From CANKJK01 sp040081715 (GTDB lineage: Bacteria; Acidobacteriota; Vicinamibacteria; Vicinamibacterales; UBA2999): a DNA stretch of 64,000 nucleotides. This document shows positions 59,547 through 64,000 of this stretch, in pieces (the stretch's first letter is position 1; each line of letters starts with the position of its first letter). Both the position numbers and the translations under genes were made by a program. A model generated the notes under the pieces. That model was not told where the DNA came from, did not search any database, and was given only the letters and a program-made list of their open reading frames with translations. The stretch lies in assembly GCA_040081715.1 (NCBI GenBank), contig JBEBFY010000002.1:62001-126000 (forward strand). The letters run 5' to 3'.

Positions 59547-61355
59547 CTACTGGCCTGGCCGGATCGGGCCGGGCGTTGGGGAGAGCACGGGCACAGACGG
59601 TGCCGGCGTAGCGGGAAGAACGGGCGCCACGGTCGGAAGCATCGCGGGCAGCGGCAGGTCGATGCCCATGGCACCGGTCTCGCGCCCGATGCGGAACGGA
59701 CGCAGGTCGGCTTCGCTCAAGTCGAGCACGCGGATGATGCGCGGCGTCAGCGTGAGCACGATGTCCGTTTCCTGCGTTTCCCTCCGCGAATGGGCGAACA
59801 GCCGGCCGACGAGGGGAAGGTCACTCAGCCCGGGAATGCCGTCGAGGACACGGCGTTCGTCGTCGCGAATGAGGCCGGCCAGCATGTTGGTCTCGCCGTC
59901 ACGCAGCCGGATCACGGTATTGATCTCGCGGTTGCCGAACGTCGGCAGCCCGCCGAACCCCGTGCCGGAAATGCTGCTGACGGCGACCTTCACGTCGAGG
60001 GACACCTCGTCGTCGTGATGGGTGCGCGGGGTGATGTCGATGTTGACGCCGATGTTCTCGTAGTTGAACGACGTGACCGGCTGCTGGGCGAGGCCGCCGG
60101 TGGCAATCGGGGCGAACTGGGTGACCGGAATCGGCACGCGTTCGCCGAACCGTGCCTGTGCGGATCTTCCCTCCGTGGTGCGCAGCTGCGGGTTGGCCAG
60201 CGTGCGCGTGTTGGTGTCCGTCTTCAGCAGGCGATAGTACAAGCCTGGGAGGTTCGTGAGCATGATGTCGCCCTGCGTCAGGTTGCGCAGATTGCGAAGA
60301 GTGAGGTTGGTCTCATCGACCCGGGCGGCCCCGTTGATGCCTGGTGAGCCGGGCGAGGCGATCTGCATGCCGTAGTCACGGAGCCGTGTGCGGTCCACTT
60401 CGAGGAGTTCGACGTCGATCACGACTTCCGGCCGGGCCTTGTCGATGGCGGAGATGAGCCGGGCGGCGGCCGCGACGCGCTCGGGCGTGTCCTTGATCGC
60501 GATGGCATTATTGGCCGCGATCGGGGCGATGCGCCGCGCGTCGATCACGATCCGCAGCACGTCGATCGTTTCCTTCAGGTCGGCATTGCTCAGGTAGAAG
60601 GTGCGGACGATCTCTTCCTCGTACTCCCGCCGCTTGGCGGCGGTGTCGGGGATGACCGTGACGGTCCGCGGGCCGGTGACCCGGTAGAACGCTTTGGTGC
60701 TGGTGGCGACCGCAGACAGTGCGTCCTCGAGACCGTTGTTCCGCAGGTCCACCGTGACCGGCTGGTCCCTGAAGTCCGGATCGAACACGAGGCTGATGTT
60801 CGCGAAGCGGGCGATCGCCGTGAAGACATCCTTGGAAGGAGCGCCCCGGAAGACGAGTGAGGCCGGCAGCTTCAGGTCCGTCGGCAGATCCATCCCAGGA
60901 GGCGGGAGCGCCCGGGAACGCTCCACCAGGGTCTCCAGCCTGGTCTTGCCCTCACGGGCGACGGCGATGCGGGTCCTGAGCTGGATGCGGGTGTCGCGGA
61001 CCGACTCCTCGATCTCCTTGCTGGCCGGGTTCAGCTCGGCGGCGAGCTGAAATTCGACAAGGGCTTCGTCGAGCTTGCTGGCGTAGACGAATCGGCGGCC
61101 GCGTGTGTGGTGTTCCTGGGCGGCCCGGAGCCTGGCCCGGTCGAGGGCCTGGCGGGCAGTCCGGTCGGCCGGCTTCTGCTGGACGGCTCGGGTGTACTCG
61201 ACCACGGCCAGATCGAAGTCTCCGGCCTGCTCCGCCTGCCCGCCCCGGCGGGCAAATCCCGCGGTGGCGCAGCCGGCCACGCCGGCCAGGCAGGCCAGGA
61301 ACCCCAGGTGCCGCAGCACCAGGGCGGAGCGGGAGCGGCTAGCGGGCACCATCAT
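59547..61355 (-). CDS. Secretin lipoprotein with N-terminal TPR-like repeats (GspD-like)
   Basis: 602 aa. Lipoprotein signal with lipobox VAGC (Cys29). TPR-like helices about 38-125 (AGDFDLAVVEYTRAVQQKP, YASKLDEALVEFQLAAELNPASKE). STN/N0-type segment about 185-235 (ISLVFDPDFRDQPVTVDLRNNGLEDALSAV), secretin N1 (IVRTFYLSNADLKETIDVLRIVID), then the secretin core (LLEVDRTRLRDYGM, LTNLPGLYYRL, LANPQLRTTEGRSAQARFGERVPIPV, VGVNIDITPRTHHDDEVSLDV, INTVIRLRDGETNMLAGLIRDDERRVLDGIPGLSDLPLVGRLFAHSRRE, DIVLTLTPRIIR) and a Pro-rich tail. Forms an outer-membrane channel of a type II/IV-pilus-like system. Overlaps the LolA gene by 17 nt. Convergent with the XdhC-like gene; the 75-nt gap holds only a GACGG-GCAA-CCGTC foldback. 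Confidence 0.88.
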   Translation of the reverse strand: MMVPASRSRSALVLRHLGFLACLAGVAGCATAGFARRGGQAEQAGDFDLAVVEYTRAVQQKPADRTARQALDRARLRAAQEHHTRGRRFVYASKLDEALVEFQLAAELNPASKEIEESVRDTRIQLRTRIAVAREGKTRLETLVERSRALPPPGMDLPTDLKLPASLVFRGAPSKDVFTAIARFANISLVFDPDFRDQPVTVDLRNNGLEDALSAVATSTKAFYRVTGPRTVTVIPDTAAKRREYEEEIVRTFYLSNADLKETIDVLRIVIDARRIAPIAANNAIAIKDTPERVAAAARLISAIDKARPEVVIDVELLEVDRTRLRDYGMQIASPGSPGINGAARVDETNLTLRNLRNLTQGDIMLTNLPGLYYRLLKTDTNTRTLANPQLRTTEGRSAQARFGERVPIPVTQFAPIATGGLAQQPVTSFNYENIGVNIDITPRTHHDDEVSLDVKVAVSSISGTGFGGLPTFGNREINTVIRLRDGETNMLAGLIRDDERRVLDGIPGLSDLPLVGRLFAHSRRETQETDIVLTLTPRIIRVLDLSEADLRPFRIGRETGAMGIDLPLPAMLPTVAPVLPATPAPSVPVLSPTPGPIRPGQ

Positions 61356-62007
61356 CGGTCAGGACGTCCACACCCGCAGGGATGCGGAAGGCGAACTGCT
61401 TATCGGATAGTCCCTGATTTTCCTTCAGTCTGGAGAAGGTAAAGCTGGAACTGCCGCCTTGGAGGTCGACGGTGGTGAGCCCCAGGATTCGGAGAGACGG
61501 GGACTCGAGCACCAGGAGCATGTGGGCGTAGTCGGCCGCAGGGGCGCGGGGTGTCAGCTTAAGGGTGACCCGGTTGCCGGCGGGAGGCTCGGGAAAACTG
61601 GCCAGAAAGTCCCGGGTGACGTCGCCCTTGCCTGCCAGGAAGAGGATGGGAAGCGGGGCGGCATCGTCGGGCGGCACGGTCGAGACGATCACCTGCCGGT
61701 CGCGGGGGATATAGGAGTAGATCCGGCGGCCGTCCGAGACGAATTCCTTTCGTTCTGGAGTCTCATAAATCCAGCGCATCATGCCGGGTTTCTTGATGGT
61801 GGCCACGCCCCGTTCGGTGATCTGGGTGCGCAGTACGCCGCCACGGTAGGAGTGCTCGAAGGAGGCCGAGAAGTCGCGAATGGTTTCGTAGCGCGCCTGC
61901 ACAGCCTTGGCGAATGCGTCCGGGGTGGGTGGTGTGGCCGCACGCACTCCCGGGCCGGCTGCCAGCAGCGGCGTGAGGAGAAGCGCGGCGATCTGTTGGA
62001 AGGACAT
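61339..62007 (-). CDS. lolA: LolA-like outer-membrane lipoprotein carrier
   Basis: 222 aa. Signal peptide about 1-23, then the LolA half-barrel: FAKAVQARYETIRDFSASFEHSYRGG (family start), GVATIKKPGMMRWIYETPERKEFVSDGRRIYSYIPRDRQVIVSTVPPDDA, LILGLTTVDLQGGSSSFTFSRLKENQGLSDKQFAFRIPAGVDVL, with the closing VDV strand. Shuttles lipoproteins from the Lol ABC transporter to the outer membrane. The neighbouring secretin is itself a lipoprotein, a plausible client. The 77-nt gap upstream holds a hairpin and a TATCGT hexamer. Confidence 0.87.
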   Translation of the reverse strand: MSFQQIAALLLTPLLAAGPGVRAATPPTPDAFAKAVQARYETIRDFSASFEHSYRGGVLRTQITERGVATIKKPGMMRWIYETPERKEFVSDGRRIYSYIPRDRQVIVSTVPPDDAAPLPILFLAGKGDVTRDFLASFPEPPAGNRVTLKLTPRAPAADYAHMLLVLESPSLRILGLTTVDLQGGSSSFTFSRLKENQGLSDKQFAFRIPAGVDVLTDDGAR

Positions 62008-62044
62008 GGGGGCGGTCTTGTGACCGGCGCCTCACGATAGCACG

Positions 62045-62062
62045 CGGGGTCTGGCGACCCCG
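62045..62062 (-). terminator. Hairpin between the rhodanese gene and lolA
   Basis: CGGGGTC (62045-62051) pairs perfectly with GACCCCG (62056-62062), loop TGGC. It sits just past the stop of the minus-strand rhodanese gene, before lolA. No T-run follows in that direction, so it may be a U-less terminator or an mRNA end. Confidence 0.4.
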
Positions 62063-62084
62063 GATCCGCGATGAGGGCGAACCC

Positions 62085-62450
62085 TCAGCCCTTGAGTGCC
62101 CCGGGCTCTGGCGCCGCAGCCTTGGGCGCGTCCTTGGTTTCGGTTGGGAGGTTGCCGGCCAGCCACTCGACGATGCCGCCCTTGAGTGCCGATGCCGTGT
62201 AGCCGGCGCGGATCAGGTCGGCTGCCACCCGGGCGCTGACGAGTTCGTCGGGGTCCGAGTCGTAGAGGACGAGGTCCTTGTCCTTCGGGAGTTGTGCGAT
62301 GTCGCCGGAGTAACGCAAGGCACCGGGGATCTTCACCGTGCTGTGCTCATACGGATACTTCAGCCGGGCGTCAACAACGAGCAGCCGACTGTCTTCGGCG
62401 GCGTCGAGACGCGCTTTCAGATCTTCACGGGATATACGCGGTACTGGCAC
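62085..62450 (-). CDS. Rhodanese-like domain protein
   Basis: 121 aa from the GTG at 62450; reading from 62552 would run through the tRNA gene. Rhodanese fold: ISREDLKARLDAAEDSRLLVVDARLKYPYEHSTVKIPGALRYSGD, then KDKDLVLYDSDPDELVSARVAADLIRAGYTASALKGGIVEWL. The catalytic-loop Cys of active rhodaneses (CxxGxR) is replaced: the loop after the VLYDS strand reads DSDPDELVS with no Cys, so this is an inactive-type domain used for binding or regulation. A TTGACA box lies 30 nt upstream. Confidence 0.8.
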   Translation of the reverse strand: MPVPRISREDLKARLDAAEDSRLLVVDARLKYPYEHSTVKIPGALRYSGDIAQLPKDKDLVLYDSDPDELVSARVAADLIRAGYTASALKGGIVEWLAGNLPTETKDAPKAAAPEPGALKG

Positions 62451-62457
62451 GCCGGGT

Positions 62458-62486
62458 ATTCTGATGGTGGCCTTCCGGACTGTCAA
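62458..62486 (-). promoter_or_regulatory. Promoter of the rhodanese gene: TTGACA - 17 nt - CAGAAT
   Basis: On the minus strand TTGACA spans 62486-62481 and CAGAAT 62463-62458, spacing 17. The expected start site falls at about 62451, one base before the GTG start at 62450, so the message would be leaderless. The box lies just downstream of the tRNA-Ala gene. Confidence 0.5.
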
Positions 62487-62513
62487 GGAAGGTCGGCCCT
62501 GGCACAAAGGTGA

Positions 62514-62589
62514 TGGTGGACGGCAGGGGGATCGAACCCCTGACCTCTGCATTGCGAACGCAGCGCTCTCCCAGCTGAGCTAGCCGCCC
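62514..62589 (-). tRNA. tRNA-Ala (anticodon CGC)
   Basis: 76 nt including an encoded CCA, 5' end at 62589. Acceptor stem GGGCGGC/GCCGTCC with the alanine identity pair G3-U70, D arm GCTCAGCTGGGAGAGC, anticodon stem-loop CTGCG-TTCGCAA-TGCAG (CGC, reads GCG), T arm CAGGGGTTCGATCCCCCTG, discriminator A73. All arms fold without gaps. Transcribed towards the rhodanese gene; a weak TTCGGC-16-TACACT promoter lies about 75-105 nt upstream. Confidence 0.97.
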
Positions 62590-62729
62590 GGTTGCGGTGA
62601 TGCACGAACGTCGCGCGGAGGAGCCAGGAATCAGCTCACCGATCGCGACAAGATCGCAAGTGTAACATAGCGAATCGGTCGCCGAACGGCCTCCGTGCAC
62701 ACGATCGTTACGATGAAAGCGGGACCCAC

Positions 62730-63812
62730 ATGCGGAAGACCAGGCGGATCGGTGTACTGACGGGAGGGGGCGACGCCCCCGGGCTGAATGCGGTCATTCG
62801 CGCGGTCGTGAAGGGTGCGCACAACGCGGGCATCGAGGTGCTCGGCATCGAGGACAGCTTCGACGGTCTTGTGTACTCGGGGCGGACGCGCGTGCTCACG
62901 CCGAGTGACGTCACGGGCATCCTGCGGTTGGGGGGGACGATTCTCGGCACCGTCAATTGGGGCAATCCGCTCACGGGCGAGATCGACACGGAGGAGGGCC
63001 GATTCGTGTACGGGGATCGGGTCGTGGAGATGTTCCACCGGCTCAAGCTGGATGCGCTGGTCTGCATTGGCGGAGACGGCACACTGGCCCTCTCGTACGA
63101 ATTCTACAAGCGCGGGATTCCGCTCGTGGGCGTGCCGAAGACCATCGACAACGACATCGTCGGCACCAACTCCTGCTTTGGCTTCGACACGGCCGTGTGC
63201 TGTGCCACCGACGCGATCGACCGCCTGCACTCGACGGCCGAGGCACACCGCCGGATCATGGTGGTGGAGGTGATGGGCCGCTATGCGGGCTGGATTGCGC
63301 TGCATGGCGGCGTGGCCGGCGGCGCCGACGTGATTCTCATCCCCGAGATTCCCTACAGGCTGGACCGGATCGTGGAGCGCATCAAGGATCGCGACCGGTG
63401 GGGCGCCAAGTTTTCGATCGTGGTCGCGGCGGAGGGTGCCAGACCCAGGGACGGAGAACGGACCGTCATGCAGGCGGCGGAAGGTTCGAAGATGGAGCGT
63501 CTCGGCGGCGTGGCCGCGCAGTTGGCGGCGGATTTGGAGCGGCTGTCCGGCAAGGAGGCGCGCTACGTGGTGCTCGGTCACCTGCAGCGCGGCGGAGCGC
63601 CGACACCGTTTGACCGGATGCTCGCCACGCGGTTCGGCGCCACGGCTGTCGAATTGGTCATCAACGGTGTATTCGGCGTGATGGTGGCGAACCGGCCGCC
63701 GAGCATCGTGCCGGTGCCGCTGTCCGAGGTCGTGGGCAAGACGCGAACAGTTCCGCTCGATTCGGATCTCATCAAGACGGCCCGTTCGATCGGCGTCGCG
63801 TTCGGCGACTAG
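62730..63812 (+). CDS. pfkA: 6-phosphofructokinase, group III type
   Basis: 360 aa. GVLTGGGDAPGLNAVIRAVV, LGGTILGTVNWGNP, CIGGDGTLALSYEFYKRGIPLVGVPKTIDNDI, VVEVMGRYAGWIALHGGVAGGAD, VVLGHLQRGGAPTPFDRMLATRFG. The phosphoryl-donor positions are Gly117 (GGDGT) and Lys137 (PKTIDND). Known: Gly at the first position goes with ATP use and Asp with pyrophosphate; Lys at the second is usual in group III and PPi enzymes. So ATP is predicted, though close relatives are PPi-dependent. Starts 141 nt upstream-divergent from the tRNA gene. Confidence 0.92.
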   Translation: MRKTRRIGVLTGGGDAPGLNAVIRAVVKGAHNAGIEVLGIEDSFDGLVYSGRTRVLTPSDVTGILRLGGTILGTVNWGNPLTGEIDTEEGRFVYGDRVVEMFHRLKLDALVCIGGDGTLALSYEFYKRGIPLVGVPKTIDNDIVGTNSCFGFDTAVCCATDAIDRLHSTAEAHRRIMVVEVMGRYAGWIALHGGVAGGADVILIPEIPYRLDRIVERIKDRDRWGAKFSIVVAAEGARPRDGERTVMQAAEGSKMERLGGVAAQLAADLERLSGKEARYVVLGHLQRGGAPTPFDRMLATRFGATAVELVINGVFGVMVANRPPSIVPVPLSEVVGKTRTVPLDSDLIKTARSIGVAFGD

Positions 63813-63841
63813 CGGGCCTGCCGCCCGAGCCCCAGGCCGGG

Positions 63842-64000
63842 CTAGTGCCCGAGCAGTTCCGCGTCCTTCTTCTTCTGGATGTCGTCGATGAGCCGGACGT
63901 GCTCGTCGGTGATCTTCTGCACCTGCTCGAGACCACGCCGCTCCTCGTCCTCGGAGATCTTCGCGTCCCTCAAGAGCTTCTTCATCCGGTCGTTGGCATC
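63842..64000 (-). CDS. frr: Ribosome recycling factor (3' end only)
   Basis: Minus-strand frame entering from the right edge; only the last 52 residues are in the window (DANDRMKKLLRDAKISEDEE, then a Glu/Arg/Gln helix, and DEHVRLIDDIQKKKDAELLGH). This matches helix 1/3 of RRF: the DANDxxKKLxKDxxISEDE signature and the C-terminal helix. Releases the 70S ribosome with EF-G after termination. Convergent with pfkA, 29 nt apart; a short GGCCTG/CAGGCC hairpin lies between them. Confidence 0.92.
   Translation of the reverse strand, partial: DANDRMKKLLRDAKISEDEERRGLEQVQKITDEHVRLIDDIQKKKDAELLGH

Noticed and set aside
62451..62552. Rhodanese gene starting inside the tRNA
   Set aside because: The upstream codons overlap the tRNA-Ala gene and the promoter; GTG 62450 fits the domain start and the promoter.

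Overview
The window is a gene-dense, GC-rich chromosomal segment of a diderm (lipopolysaccharide-making) bacterium, most plausibly an Acidobacteriota member of the Vicinamibacteria kind. This is inference from gene content: an Oar-type TonB-dependent receptor with an N-terminal carboxypeptidase-regulatory-like domain, futalosine-pathway menaquinone genes, Lol/Bam/Lpx envelope genes, an HrcA-type heat-shock operon, group III phosphofructokinase and high GC with many GTG starts. I see no CRISPR array, rRNA, integrase, transposase or insertion sequence, and no gene-free stretch above about 150 bases. Nearly everything is core-type chromosome.

Layout: 1-4.8 kb, nucleoside salvage (mtnP end, PfkB kinase) and a TonB-dependent receptor. 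4.8-11 kb, small membrane proteins, enoyl-CoA hydratase, ribH-nusB-lysS and a LolCE/LolD-type ABC transporter. 11-16.4 kb, clpC and bamA. 16.4-26.5 kb, one almost gapless plus-strand run: lipoprotein, ompH, a fabZ-lpxA FUSION, lpxI, a GnnA-like oxidoreductase, a cysteine-free relative of the MqnE/MqnC radical SAM enzymes, then mqnA, mqnC, an aminodeoxyfutalosine-deaminase-type amidohydrolase, a UbiA prenyltransferase and menG. 26.5-31 kb, a TonB-type protein, a 25-codon membrane micro-ORF behind three 15-bp repeats, miaA-hfq, deoB, dgt. 31-38.6 kb, yceD-rpmF-fabD-fabG-acpP-fabF, then etfB-etfA-etfQO. 38.7-46 kb, DUF374 acyltransferase, two unrecognised secreted proteins (one built of three ~47-residue repeats), a secreted VOC protein, an HDAC-like deacetylase, leuS-lptE-holA. 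47-58.6 kb, minus strand: rpsT; then kinase-ilvE-recX-alaS-slt; rsmE on plus; then hrcA-grpE-dnaJ-prmA-unknown. 58.6-64 kb: xdhC-like gene, LolA plus TPR-secretin pair, a rhodanese gene, tRNA-Ala(CGC), pfkA and the 3' end of frr.

How it works together: the envelope theme recurs (BamA, OmpH/Skp, LpxA/LpxI, LptE, LolA, LolCE/D, LolA-linked secretin, TonB and its receptor). The menaquinone genes supply the likely electron acceptor for the ETF/ETF-quinone oxidoreductase module, which with the enoyl-CoA hydratase suggests acyl-CoA oxidation coupled to the quinone pool.

The most unusual points are the single-chain FabZ-LpxA protein, the radical-SAM-like protein without its iron-sulfur cysteines inside the futalosine operon, a symmetric hrcA/xdhC divergent promoter (ATTATAC-N15-GTATAAT), and several -10-like hexamers sitting 6-9 nt before start codons, which would give leaderless mRNAs. 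I found no obvious defence island or wholly new multi-gene system; the closest candidates are single odd proteins inside ordinary operons.
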